DNA of 33,741 nt from NCBI GenBank assembly GCA_025362325.1, contig JANYGO010000045.1, positions 1-33,741 on the forward strand, written 5' to 3'. Below the pieces are notes generated by a model. It was given only the letters and a program-made list of their open reading frames with translations. It did no database searches and was not told the DNA's origin. Shown one piece after another: positions 1-8,360 of the stretch. The position numbers and the translations under genes were made by a program. Within the stretch, counting starts at the first letter, position 1. The number at the start of each line of letters is the position of its first letter. Source of the DNA: Cyanobacteriota bacterium. GTDB lineage: Bacteria; Cyanobacteriota; Cyanobacteriia; Cyanobacteriales; Microcoleaceae.

Positions 1-3000
1 TTGTTTGCGTTCTGTGATATCCCGACAGACAATCACTCCGCCTGTAATTTCGCTGCTAGTATCAACTACCGGATAACCGCTGATACTGACCCAGCGATTT
101 TCGGCATCTTCGCGGCGGACAAATACTTCTACATCATTGACATATTCGCCTTTGATTGCTCTGGCTAGAGGTAGTTCGGCATCGGGAAATAGGGTTTTTT
201 TGTCTGGCAAAAATAGCCCGTAGGTGCTCGACCATTCCTCCCAGGATTTTTCATTCGTTAGCTGACCGAATATCCCCACGGCGGCTCGGTTAAACAGCAC
301 AAACTCCCCTTGTTGGTTGGCAAGAATTAAACCATCACCAATGCTGTCAATAATTACTTGCAGTAACTTTGTTTGTTCTTGCCGCTCGACTTCTGCTCGT
401 TTGCGATTTGTGATGTCGCTGGAGATGCCAATCAAGCCGATTACTTCTCCCGCTTCGTTGCGGTAGGGAGCTTTCATTGACACAAATGTCCGAATGCCAT
501 CGGGAGATTCTTCGACGATTTTTGTTTGACCGGATTCCATAACCTGCAGATCGTTTTCCGTGACTGTGGCTCCAAGTTCTGCTATTGGGTATAAATCGCG
601 ATCGCGCCGGCCAATTACTTCATCAGCCGTTTTTCCCAGTACGTCCAGCGTGGCTGGATTGGCATAAATAATCCGTCCTTCTCGATCTTTGACAAAAATT
701 GGTGTGGGCGCTGACTCGTTAATCACGTTCAAAATTGCATTCTTTTGTCGCAGTTCTTCTTCTGTGCGTTTGCGATCGCTAATATCGCTCCAATAAGCCG
801 TAAGTCCATCGGCTGCTGGATAGGCGCTCACTTCTATATACATTTGAAGTGAAGGGGAAAATTCTTCAAACTTCACAGGAACTTGTTCGGAAACAACTCG
901 ATGAAATTGTTGATATACTCTCGAATTCGATTCTCCCTCGGCGGGGAACAGTTCCCAGATCGATCGACCTAGCAACTTGTTTCTCGATCGTCCAAGCAGT
1001 TTTTCAGCAGTAGCATTAACGTAGGTATAGCGCCACTGCGAATCGATCGCGATAAAGGCATCGGTAATACTTTCTAAAATATTGCTAACTTGCTGGGAAG
1101 CAGTTTGCAGCGCCAGTTCAGCGTTTTTGCGATCGGTGATTACTTCGCAAAAAATCATGATCCCGCCAATCTCACCGCTGTTGGTTCGCCAAGGGTGAAT
1201 TTCCCAGCGCACCCAGTTGATCGAACCGTCAGCGCTCTTAAACGGTTCTTCTGGGCAGATTTCGACTGCTCCCGCCAGACAGCGCTGGTGGATTTGTTTC
1301 CAGCGATCGGGCAAATCTGGCAAGATATCGTAATGCGATCGGCCGACAATATTTTGAGCGCCGAGCCCGTAATTAGCCAGCCAGCGATCGCTCACCAGCA
1401 TATACTGCATCTGGCGGTCAAACATCGCCACTCCCACAGGCGAATGTTTGACAAACAGCCGCAACTTGCTGTAGTGTTCGCGCAGAAGATTCTCCGCCTG
1501 TTTGCGATCGGTGATTTCTTTGAAAAGCAAGGCGACTTTTCGGCTGTGCGGCTCAGGAGTGCGGAAGGCCGAAACCTCAAAGTGGCGGTTCATGACTTCC
1601 GAGCCGTGCTCAAAGCGCACTGGTTCCCCTGTCAGCGCGACTTTGCCGTAAATCTCAAACCAATAATCTTCGAGCCCTGGAATGAGCTCTCGCGCCGTTT
1701 TTCCCGCCGCTTCTACGAGTCCGGTTTGTCTCTCGAAGGCCGGATTGACTTCCAAAAAGCGGTAATTGATCGGCTTTTCGTTTTCGTCAAACAGGATTTC
1801 GATGATGCAAAAACCTTCGTCTAGGGACTCAAACAAAGTGCGGTAGCGTTCTTCGGAACGGCGCAAAGCTTCTTCTGCTTGTTTGCGATCGCTAATATCC
1901 ACAAACGCCGCCACACAGCCGCGAACTGCGCCCTGTGAGTCAAATAACGGAACTGCATTCACCAACCAATCTAATGCCATTCCGTCCGATCGCACAATTT
2001 GAATTTCCACATCCCGCACTTCGGCGCCCGAAGCCGCAGCCCGCTGCATTGGGAGTTTTTCTAGGGGGATTTCCTGTCCGTCGATCAGTTGTCTGAAGGG
2101 CAGCAGTTCTGCTTGCTCTCCGCTTGCAGAAATATTGGCATACGGCGGCACTGCAAGCATCCACTGAGCGCGCGGGTTGGCGCGAATTACTTGACAATTG
2201 GCGTCGTCTGCGATCGCCATCCCGACAGGTACAGCATTAAATATTGATTGCAGTTCGTTAACTCGGCGCTCTAGTTCCTGATTGAGCCGTTGAATTTCTT
2301 TTTGGGAAGCTTTGCGATGGGTAATTTCGTGTACTGTCACATTCACGCCCACCACGCGATCCTCCTCGGATGTCAGTGGATAGACACTCAACAGCCAAGT
2401 GCGATCGACTCCCGGCTGTGCTGAATTTGTCCCCCCTATTTCAAGCTGTTCGAGGGGAACTTTAGTTGCGATAACTTGTCGGTAAAGCGGCTCTAAATCA
2501 TCGGCTTGTTCTGGTAAGATTTCGCGCAATGTTTTGCCGATGTGGGCGGCGGCGGTCACTCCGTTAATTTCTGCGAGGCGATCGTTGATGCGGACAAACC
2601 GCAACTCGGTATCGACAAAGCAAAGCCCGATCGGAGCGCTAGCATAAATCGCCTCGATTTCTGCAAGTTGTTGCCGCGCCGTTTGGGCTTGTTTAATAAA
2701 AGCAGCCCGAGCCGCTTTCTGTTCGGTGACATCTTGAAAATAAACGGCAATTCCCGAGGCGATGGGATAAGCTCGTACTGCATACCAAGCATTGAGCGGC
2801 TCATAAAAAGATTCAAAACTAACTGTAATTCGATCAGCAGCGCAGCGCCGGTATTCCTGCTCGAACAAACTGCCCACAGATTCGGGAAACTCTTCCCAAA
2901 CGCTGTTACCAATCACCTCTTGTGGGAGTCGATTCAGCCACCGCGCCGCTTGAGAATTGAGGTAAGTAAATCGCCAGTCTCGATCCAAAGCAAAGAACCC

Positions 3001-3504
3001 GTCGGAAATACTTTCGAGGGTGTCTGACAGTTGTGGTGCAAGGGTGTCAGATACTTCTTCCGGCTGAGGTTGAGCAATTTCGGTGAAGGTTGTAACTACT
3101 GCGTAGGGAGTCGATCGATCTCCCTGAAATAAAGGTTGAGAATTGAGATTCAACCAAATCAATTCTCCCTGCGGTTGATAAAAGCCCATGATCGTATTTG
3201 AGGATGGCTGCCCAGTTTGTAGCGCCACCATCGCCGGATGCGTCTCCCCGGGAAAATCCGAGCCATCTGCGCGCAAAGTTTGCCACGGACTGTTTATTGA
3301 ACTGTTACCCTGCATTTGTTCTGCTGTCATCCCCAACAGCTCTTGGGCGCGAGAATTGCAGGCCTGAATGCTGCCGTCTGCCAATTGCAGAACCATCCCT
3401 AAATCTGTTGGCAATACTGCGTTTGGGGCGATCGCTTTGTGATAATTTGTAGAAACACAAAGCTCGATTTTCGATTGGGATGGAGTGTTGCCTGGGTTTT
3501 GCAT
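1..3504 (-). CDS. Multi-PAS sensor protein, N-terminal 1168 residues (partial, runs off left edge)
   Basis: The minus-strand frame is open from ATG at 3504 to base 1 and ends mid-protein at a PAC-like DITERKQ. I count nine PAS/PAC units, with cores near residues 31 (weak), 164 (SISDGFFALD), 287 (APIGLCFVD), 425 (AVPVGMAIAD), 561 (SLDEGFCIIE), 686 (HSPVGVAMFD), 815 (SITDAFIAID), 930 (SAPTPIFVKD) and 1053 (SIGDGLILAN). Most are joined by DI(S/T)(D/E)RK linkers. There is no signal peptide or membrane segment, so it should be a cytoplasmic sensor. Proteins of this kind usually end in GAF, histidine kinase or GGDEF/EAL domains, and that part is not visible, so kinase versus cyclase cannot be decided. 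No strong ribosome binding site precedes the ATG; the start was chosen because it gives the longest frame with a plausible N-terminus. Confidence 0.9.
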   Translation of the reverse strand, partial: MQNPGNTPSQSKIELCVSTNYHKAIAPNAVLPTDLGMVLQLADGSIQACNSRAQELLGMTAEQMQGNSSINSPWQTLRADGSDFPGETHPAMVALQTGQPSSNTIMGFYQPQGELIWLNLNSQPLFQGDRSTPYAVVTTFTEIAQPQPEEVSDTLAPQLSDTLESISDGFFALDRDWRFTYLNSQAARWLNRLPQEVIGNSVWEEFPESVGSLFEQEYRRCAADRITVSFESFYEPLNAWYAVRAYPIASGIAVYFQDVTEQKAARAAFIKQAQTARQQLAEIEAIYASAPIGLCFVDTELRFVRINDRLAEINGVTAAAHIGKTLREILPEQADDLEPLYRQVIATKVPLEQLEIGGTNSAQPGVDRTWLLSVYPLTSEEDRVVGVNVTVHEITHRKASQKEIQRLNQELERRVNELQSIFNAVPVGMAIADDANCQVIRANPRAQWMLAVPPYANISASGEQAELLPFRQLIDGQEIPLEKLPMQRAAASGAEVRDVEIQIVRSDGMALDWLVNAVPLFDSQGAVRGCVAAFVDISDRKQAEEALRRSEERYRTLFESLDEGFCIIEILFDENEKPINYRFLEVNPAFERQTGLVEAAGKTARELIPGLEDYWFEIYGKVALTGEPVRFEHGSEVMNRHFEVSAFRTPEPHSRKVALLFKEITDRKQAENLLREHYSKLRLFVKHSPVGVAMFDRQMQYMLVSDRWLANYGLGAQNIVGRSHYDILPDLPDRWKQIHQRCLAGAVEICPEEPFKSADGSINWVRWEIHPWRTNSGEIGGIMIFCEVITDRKNAELALQTASQQVSNILESITDAFIAIDSQWRYTYVNATAEKLLGRSRNKLLGRSIWELFPAEGESNSRVYQQFHRVVSEQVPVKFEEFSPSLQMYIEVSAYPAADGLTAYWSDISDRKRTEEELRQKNAILNVINESAPTPIFVKDREGRIIYANPATLDVLGKTADEVIGRRDRDLYPIAELGATVTENDLQVMESGQTKIVEESPDGIRTFVSMKAPYRNEAGEVIGLIGISSDITNRKRAEVERQEQTKLLQVIIDSIGDGLILANQQGEFVLFNRAAVGIFGQLTNEKSWEEWSSTYGLFLPDKKTLFPDAELPLARAIKGEYVNDVEVFVRREDAENRWVSISGYPVVDTSSEITGGVIVCRDITERKQ

Positions 3505-3574
3505 CGGTTTCTAACAACGGTCGTTTTAATTGTGGTCTAGGCGATCGCGCTCATCAATAATTATAAGGAGATCT

Positions 3575-3614
3575 TGACAGTTGACCCCTCGACAGTTGAC
3601 AGTTGACAGTTGAG
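3575..3614. repeat. GACAGTTGAC minisatellite
   Basis: Four near-copies of GACAGTTGA lie in tandem, partly separated by CCCCTC. The same motif recurs at 6031-6108 in the form GACAGTTGACCGCTC. Both arrays stand just upstream of a copy of the 78-bp element, so array and element look like one composite unit. No coding content. Confidence 0.7.
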
Positions 3615-3630
3615 GGCGACCTCTACCTGG

Positions 3631-3708
3631 AAGTCCGAGGATTCGAGTAATGAATAGTCTTGTTTTAATTTCTCACCTTTAAGGGTGGAGGCTTTAAACC
3701 AATTCTTT
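3631..3708 (+). repeat. 78-bp dispersed element, copy A
   Basis: The block from AAGTCCGAGGATT to CCAATTCTTT matches 6123-6200 at 68 of 78 positions without gaps. The best conserved parts are TAATGAATAGTCT/CAATGAATAGTCT, TTTTAATTTCTC and GGCTTTAAACCAATTCTTT. It is preceded by the GACAGTTGAC array and lies about 280 bp before the GT8 start. It has no meaningful open frame. It could be a non-autonomous mobile element, a small RNA or a regulatory leader; the sequence alone does not decide. Confidence 0.75.
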
Positions 3709-3984
3709 CTGGTAAGTCAGGAGAACTTATGATGTCAGCCCGGCGACAATTCATACTTCAGGAGGATGTCGATTCTCCTACAGCAATGTCATTATCTGGA
3801 ATTTTTATTTTATACCATAGTCCGACTTCTTGACCAGTTGCCAGATGCAGCAAATTCGTCTGGGCGGTTAATTGGCGATCGGTTTTTATCCCCATCTATG
3901 ACCCTCTACTTGCCACCGTACTAGCATTTTTGTTAGGTTTGAGCCTGCGCCTTTGACTTTTATTACTTTCACAATATTAATTCA

Positions 3985-4824
3985 ATGCACCTATTCATGG
4001 CCGGCGATCGCAACTACATTCTGGGATTGGCAGCACTGCTCAAATCTATAGACCTCAATGTTACCAAATCTGGGGAACACCAGGTAAAAATTAGCATTGT
4101 CTGTAGCGGGATAGATGCACAGCAAAAGGAACGGTTACAGAATTGCTGCAAATACGAGATTGACTGGCAAGAATTTCAATCTAATTATGACAAACTTCTG
4201 TCACTGTTTGGTTCTAAACTTAGTTACGTGAGATTGGAGCCGGGAAAATATACCCAAGCAACAGAAAGGCTGATTTGGCTCGATATGGACACGATTGTCC
4301 TGGGAAGCTTAGAGCCGCTGTGGAATTTAGATTTGGAAACAATGCCGATCGCCGTCGCAGCTAATGTCTGGGGAAATCCCAACAATTCTCAAGATCCAAA
4401 CCCTTACTTCAATGCTGGCGTTTTAGTTTACAACATGAAGCTGTGGGAGCAAGAGCAACTTTCCGAAAAGCTGCTCCAAAATGCTCATGCAAATCTTTGG
4501 GGCGATCACGATCAGGGTGCATTAAATTCAGTTTTAGCCGGAAGGTGGAAGCAATTAGAGCGAATGTGGAACAACGACAATACAGAAGATATGTCAACTA
4601 AAGTGATGCACTTTATGTCGAAACCGAAACCGTGGGAAAGCTCTACTCCCAATCAATTATGGCTGGATATGTTGTCTCTGACACCGTTTAAGGACGAACT
4701 GCCAAAAATTCAAAATAACTTTAATTGGCTGTCGAGCTTTCAGCAAAAATACAGAAGGTTAGAGCCGTGGTTGAGGGAGCCGACAATCAAGTTTAAGAGT
4801 TACCTGAAGAAGCAAAAACGTTAA
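3985..4824 (+). CDS. GT8-family-like glycosyltransferase
   Basis: A 279-residue soluble protein with the features of a GT-A, family 8 retaining glycosyltransferase. The metal- and nucleotide-binding DxD is DMD at residues 100-102 (RLIWLDMDTIVLGS). The FNAGVLVYN segment at 142-150 and DHDQGALN at 174-181 follow. A late HF...KPW (209-217) is in the position where GT8 enzymes place their last metal ligand. The family transfers a hexose from a UDP-sugar; the acceptor is not predictable. It lies alone, upstream of the main glycan cluster and separated from it by the minus-strand gloB, and it ends two bases before that gene's stop. The start ATG at 3985 has no obvious Shine-Dalgarno; an alternative ATG is four codons later. 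Confidence 0.85.
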   Translation: MHLFMAGDRNYILGLAALLKSIDLNVTKSGEHQVKISIVCSGIDAQQKERLQNCCKYEIDWQEFQSNYDKLLSLFGSKLSYVRLEPGKYTQATERLIWLDMDTIVLGSLEPLWNLDLETMPIAVAANVWGNPNNSQDPNPYFNAGVLVYNMKLWEQEQLSEKLLQNAHANLWGDHDQGALNSVLAGRWKQLERMWNNDNTEDMSTKVMHFMSKPKPWESSTPNQLWLDMLSLTPFKDELPKIQNNFNWLSSFQQKYRRLEPWLREPTIKFKSYLKKQKR

Positions 4825-4826
4825 GG

Positions 4827-5600
4827 TCAAAACTGGTCTTTCATGCCGCGCAATCGAGCGAAGGTTTGGACTGGATCGCTGGTGTTGGCGGCTGATTGGA
4901 GGTTGGGAAAATCCCAGCGCAAAAATGGGTTTGTCTTTTTCTCGATGCCGATGGATGATGGTATTGTGGGTTGCTGGAGGCTGCGCGCTTCTTTAACTTC
5001 GCCCCAGCGCCGCTGCAAATCGAGATTGTCGCCGTCTACGCTGATCGCAAATTCCAGGTTTTTCTGCGTGTATTCGTGGGCGCACCAAACTCTGGTATTA
5101 TCCGGCAGGTTCCGCAGTTGTTCGAGAGAAGCTACCATTTGTGCGGGAGTGCCTTCAAACAGTCTGCCACAGCCTCCAGCAAATAAAGTGTCGCCGCAGA
5201 ACAATTCGCCGGTTTCCCCTGGGTTGCTGGGCGGGAAATAGTAGGCTATGTGAGCTTTTGTGTGGCCTGGTACGAAGAAAATTTCGGCGGTTCTACCAGC
5301 AAAGTCAACACGATCGCCCGCGTGCAAAAACACTTGCTGTCCGGGAATTCTGCCTCGGTCTTCGGCGCCGCCGTAAACTTTAATTTGGGGGAAGCGATCG
5401 ATCAGTTGCTGGTTGCCGCCTACGTGGTCGCTGTGGTGGTGGGTGTTGAAAATTGCTGTTAATTTGGCTCCGAGCGATCGTACTTGCTGCAAGACCGGTT
5501 CTGCTTGCGCTGGATCGACGACTGCTGCTATGTTGCGATCGGCGTCGTGCAGCAAAAAAATGTAATTGTCCGACAGTACCGGAATCCGATAAATCTGCAT
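4827..5600 (-). CDS. gloB: Hydroxyacylglutathione hydrolase (glyoxalase II)
   Basis: A 257-residue metallo-beta-lactamase-fold thioesterase that hydrolyses S-lactoylglutathione, the second step of methylglyoxal detoxification in the cytoplasm. The binuclear metal motif THHHSDH is at residues 53-59. Further ligands are H113 (PGHTKAH), D137 ([12 protein letters not shown]) and H175 (CAHEYT). The C-terminal glutathione-binding section ([17 protein letters not shown]) is present, and length and order match the standard enzyme. I chose ATG at 5600 rather than the TTG seven codons upstream, because [13 protein letters not shown] is the usual N-terminus and AGAGAGG sits nine bases before it. It is transcribed against its neighbours and has no link to the glycan genes. 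Confidence 0.96.
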   Translation of the reverse strand: MQIYRIPVLSDNYIFLLHDADRNIAAVVDPAQAEPVLQQVRSLGAKLTAIFNTHHHSDHVGGNQQLIDRFPQIKVYGGAEDRGRIPGQQVFLHAGDRVDFAGRTAEIFFVPGHTKAHIAYYFPPSNPGETGELFCGDTLFAGGCGRLFEGTPAQMVASLEQLRNLPDNTRVWCAHEYTQKNLEFAISVDGDNLDLQRRWGEVKEARSLQQPTIPSSIGIEKKTNPFLRWDFPNLQSAANTSDPVQTFARLRGMKDQF

Positions 5601-5818
5601 CGAAAAATGCCTCTCTAGCAAAAATATTATACACTTGAATTAGGATCAACGGTATCCCAAAGCACAACGCTTAATTCTCAACTCCGCGCATCTATCTTTG
5701 GATGTAAAACTCTGAGACATTTCTGCTGTTGAACAAATTGGTGGCGGTGGTATGCACCATTTTTGGGTCAAAAACTGCCATCGACTTTGACTATTGTGAC
5801 ACAAGTGCGATCGAATAA

Positions 5819-6022
5819 ATGCGAACATCTCAAAACAAATCCAACTTAACAATTTCTCAAATGGTCGATCGGATTGTAGCGTCTGGCAAGATTGCTCGCC
5901 GCGAACATTTAGTTTTGACCTCGGCCATTTTGTCGGATGATAAAATTTCCGAAGAGGATCGACATCAAATCAATCGGATATTTGATTATATCCAAATTGG
6001 TCGCCTCAAGTTTATCGATTGA
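5819..6022 (+). CDS. Small conserved cyanobacterial protein, function unknown
   Basis: A 67-residue soluble protein. The pattern IVASGKIARREHLVLTSAIL, followed by SEEDRHQINRIFDYIQIGRL, resembles a family of very small, uncharacterised cyanobacterial proteins that I know only as hypothetical. It is predicted to be mostly helical with no membrane segment or cysteine. There is no clear Shine-Dalgarno before ATG 5819. About 196 bp separate it from the divergent gloB start, enough for its own promoter. It is probably transcribed alone, since a 233-bp repeat-filled gap follows. Confidence 0.7.
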   Translation: MRTSQNKSNLTISQMVDRIVASGKIARREHLVLTSAILSDDKISEEDRHQINRIFDYIQIGRLKFID

Positions 6023-6030
6023 ACTTTTCT

Positions 6031-6108
6031 GTTGACAGTTGACCGCTCGACAGTTGACCGCTCGACAGCTTGGCCTGAGCGAAGCCGAAGGGTTGACCGC
6101 TCGACAGC
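6031..6108. repeat. GACAGTTGACCGCTC minisatellite
   Basis: Tandem copies of the unit (T)TGACAGTTGACCGCTC are broken by an insert reading GCTTGGCCTGAGCGAAGCCG. The array immediately precedes copy B of the 78-bp element, as the shorter array does at 3575-3614. No coding content. Confidence 0.7.
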
Positions 6109-6122
6109 TCGCCTAGACCCTT

Positions 6123-6200
6123 AAGTCCGAGGATTGAAGCAATGAATAGTCTGATTTTAATTTCTCGCCTTTAGGGGTTCCGGCTTTAAACCAATTCTTT
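6123..6200 (+). repeat. 78-bp dispersed element, copy B
   Basis: Same length as copy A at 3631-3708, with 10 mismatches and no gaps. It lies directly upstream of the candidate galE promoter, so a role as an upstream regulatory element is possible. The conserved 3' block ends 15 bases before a TATAAT. Confidence 0.75.
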
Positions 6201-6215
6201 GGAGTAAATTTACAA

Positions 6216-6221
6216 TATAAT
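6216..6221 (+). promoter_or_regulatory. Candidate -10 box of galE
   Basis: A perfect TATAAT lies 35 bases before the galE start codon. No good -35 box is seen at 16-18 bp spacing; the only candidate, TTCTTT at 6195, sits 15 bp upstream and falls in the end of the 78-bp element. Weak evidence. Confidence 0.35.
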
Positions 6222-6255
6222 CGACAGTTGCAGTGACAAAACAACCCCGAATAAA

Positions 6256-7257
6256 ATGAGTACAGAAAAACCAACTATTTTGGTGACAGGTGGAGCTGGA
6301 TATATTGGATCTCACGCAGTATTAGCGCTAAAAAACGCGGGTTACGGCGTGGTAATTTTAGATAATTTAGTGTACGGGCATCGAGATTTAGTAGAGCAGG
6401 CTTTGCAGGTGGAGTTGGTAGTGGGCGATACCAACGATCGCACTCTGCTCGACAACCTGTTTGCCAGCCACGATATTGCTGCGGTAATGCACTTTTCGGC
6501 TTACGCTTACGTGGGCGAATCTGTTACCGACCCAGCTAAATATTACCGCAACAACGTCATCGGCACGATTACGCTTTTGGAAGCAATGATCGCTGCTGGG
6601 GTGAATAAATTTGTGTTTTCTTCTACTTGCGCGACTTACGGCGTACCGGAGAAAATTCCGCTCACAGAAGACCACCCACAAAATCCGATCAATCCCTACG
6701 GTGCTACTAAGTTAATGGTAGAACGGATTTTGTCTGATTTTGACCCTGCTTACAATTTTAAGTCTGTTTGTTTCCGCTATTTTAACGCGGCTGGAGCCGA
6801 TCCAAGCGGGTTGTTAGGAGAAGATCACAATCCAGAAACTCACCTGATCCCGCTGGTGTTGTTCGCTGCTTTGGGGAAACGAGATTCGATCGCAATTTTT
6901 GGCACGGATTACGATACTCCAGACGGTACTTGCATCCGCGATTACATCCACGTCAACGATTTGGCGTCGGCTCACATTTTGGGATTGGAATATTTGCTTA
7001 ATGGCGGCAAATCTGATTTCTTTAATTTAGGTAACGGCGGCGGATTTTCGGTGAAAGAGGTGATCGAAACGGCTCGCCAAGTGACGGGAAAAGAGATTAA
7101 GGCCGTTGAGTGCGATCGGCGTCCGGGAGACCCGCCTGCTTTAGTTGGCAGCAGCGAGAAAGCCATCAAAACCTTGGGTTGGTCTCCAGAATATCCCGAC
7201 ATTAAGGATATTCTAACTCACGCTTGGCACTGGCACCAAAAACGCCATCACGCTTAA
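6256..7257 (+). CDS. galE: UDP-glucose 4-epimerase
   Basis: A 333-residue extended short-chain dehydrogenase that interconverts UDP-glucose and UDP-galactose with bound NAD. The NAD motif GGAGYIG is at residues 12-18. The catalytic Ser/Thr lies in SSTCATYG (122-129) and the YxxxK pair in YGATK (148-152). NAAGADPSG and RRPGDPPALVGSS are typical of GalE. It stands at the head of the glycan cluster and would supply UDP-galactose (or UDP-GalNAc) to the transferases behind it. The next gene starts 48 bp downstream, with a short perfect palindrome between them. The ATG at 6256 lacks a strong Shine-Dalgarno. Identification is firm; substrate range is inferred. Confidence 0.95.
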   Translation: MSTEKPTILVTGGAGYIGSHAVLALKNAGYGVVILDNLVYGHRDLVEQALQVELVVGDTNDRTLLDNLFASHDIAAVMHFSAYAYVGESVTDPAKYYRNNVIGTITLLEAMIAAGVNKFVFSSTCATYGVPEKIPLTEDHPQNPINPYGATKLMVERILSDFDPAYNFKSVCFRYFNAAGADPSGLLGEDHNPETHLIPLVLFAALGKRDSIAIFGTDYDTPDGTCIRDYIHVNDLASAHILGLEYLLNGGKSDFFNLGNGGGFSVKEVIETARQVTGKEIKAVECDRRPGDPPALVGSSEKAIKTLGWSPEYPDIKDILTHAWHWHQKRHHA

Positions 7258-7264
7258 TATATAG

Positions 7265-7281
7265 GGTGCGCGCTGCGCACC
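7265..7281. repeat. Short perfect palindrome after galE
   Basis: GGTGCGC-GCT-GCGCACC, a 7-bp GC-rich stem with a 3-base loop, eight bases after the galE stop. No U-run follows, so it is a poor intrinsic terminator. It may be a minimal member of the palindromes that fill other junctions in this cluster. Confidence 0.6.
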
Positions 7282-7305
7282 TTCTCATTCACAAAAACAG
7301 CGAGT

Positions 7306-8229
7306 ATGCTCATAATATCTGCTAAATCGGGACAACTCGGCAACAGACTGCTGCTGTTCGCTAATTTCATCGCTTGGGCAATCGAGCATAACTTGACTGT
7401 AATCAATCCGGCTTTTGAAGAATATGCCGAATTCTTTGTGGGAACCGCCAGAGACTTTTTGTGCTGTTATCCTCCGCCATCTTTTGCCGCACCAGGAAAC
7501 AAGTTTATCAGAAGTAAATATTATAATTTTATCAAGTATTTAAGCAATAAGCAAGTATTAAAAATCCAAGAAATTACCAGGGAAAAACCTTTTAGTTGGA
7601 GCAAATATCAGGAACACGAACAAATCAAGCCCGGTTCAAATGTTTGTTTTCAAGGCTGGCTATTTCGAGATGGCTGGTTTGTACATGACGCGCCAAAGTT
7701 GCGGAAGCACGCCGACCAAATTCGATCGTACTTGACGCCATTACCACGATATACAATTAATCCAGAGAATCTGATTTCAAACATCAAAAACAGCGCCGAC
7801 ACAATCGTCGGAATTCACATCCGTCAAGGAGATTACGCGCAGCACCAAAACGGGAGGTACTTTTATACAATCGACCAATACATCGAGGTGATGAATGCAG
7901 CAGTTAAGCTATTTTCAGGAAATAACATTAAATTTTTAATTTCTTCTAATCTCCAGCAAGAACCGAGTTTATTTAAAAGTTTTAACTGTGTTTTTGGCAG
8001 CGGTGATTTAACCGAAGATATGTATGCTTTGTCCCAGTGCGACTATATTGTCGGGCCGCCAAGCAGTTATACGATGTGGGCTTCTTTTTACGGGGTAAAA
8101 CCTCTTTACATGATTAGAGATGTCCGCAAAACAATTAACATGAAGGATTTTGTGCAGTTTTATGAATGGCAAGGATTTTTTAATTATCGAGATAACTGGA
8201 ACGAGAGTTTCTGGGATTGGACACACTGA
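7306..8229 (+). CDS. GT11-like glycosyltransferase (alpha-1,2-fucosyltransferase family)
   Basis: A 307-residue protein with the layout of GT11 fucosyltransferases. The N-terminal GQLGNRLLLFAN (9-20) matches the family's GQLGNQ motif. The GDP-fucose-binding HxRxGDY motif is HIRQGDY at 171-177. A late block (240-259, YALSQCDYIVGPPSSY...) corresponds to the family's motif with S(S/F)...W. Known members add fucose in alpha-1,2 linkage to galactose, which fits a position directly after galE, but donor and linkage here are inference. No membrane segment is seen. It is probably co-transcribed with galE; a strong palindrome follows its stop. Confidence 0.8.
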   Translation: MLIISAKSGQLGNRLLLFANFIAWAIEHNLTVINPAFEEYAEFFVGTARDFLCCYPPPSFAAPGNKFIRSKYYNFIKYLSNKQVLKIQEITREKPFSWSKYQEHEQIKPGSNVCFQGWLFRDGWFVHDAPKLRKHADQIRSYLTPLPRYTINPENLISNIKNSADTIVGIHIRQGDYAQHQNGRYFYTIDQYIEVMNAAVKLFSGNNIKFLISSNLQQEPSLFKSFNCVFGSGDLTEDMYALSQCDYIVGPPSSYTMWASFYGVKPLYMIRDVRKTINMKDFVQFYEWQGFFNYRDNWNESFWDWTH

Positions 8230-8260
8230 TTTAGATTGTAGATTTATATCGTGTGCGATA

Positions 8261-8296
8261 GGTTCGTAGTGCGGACTTCAGTCCGCACTACGAACC
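8261..8296. repeat. 36-bp perfect palindrome (GGTTCGTAGTGCGGAC family), possible terminator
   Basis: The arms 8261-8276 and 8281-8296 are exact inverted copies (16 bp) around TTCA, followed by ATTTTTGTT. On the plus strand this could act as an intrinsic terminator between GT11 and the next gene. Its arm GGTTCGTAGTG and core GGACTTCAGTCC recur at 27749-27810, and the core also at 10337-10396, so it belongs to a dispersed palindrome family. Confidence 0.85.
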
Positions 8297-8360
8297 ATTT
8301 TTGTTAATCTAAAATAGAATATGAGTCGATGAATACTTGCTCAGTTGCCAACTAGATAGC

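Larger units (their letters stand above)
3505..3984. other. 480-bp intergenic region between divergent genes
   Basis: This gap should hold the promoters of the PAS sensor (minus) and the GT8 gene (plus). It contains a GACAGTTGAC minisatellite (about 3575-3614), a 78-bp dispersed element (3631-3708), and a short reading frame 3729-3956. That frame has a good AGGAGA ribosome-binding-like site but is interrupted by TGA at 3831. No RNA gene or clear terminator was recognised. Confidence 0.6.

Noticed and set aside
1090-1824. 244-codon plus-strand frame opposite the PAS sensor
   Set aside because: It is the complement of well-formed PAS domains, and its protein shows no recognisable motif. Other plus-strand frames in 2542-3452 were rejected for the same reason.
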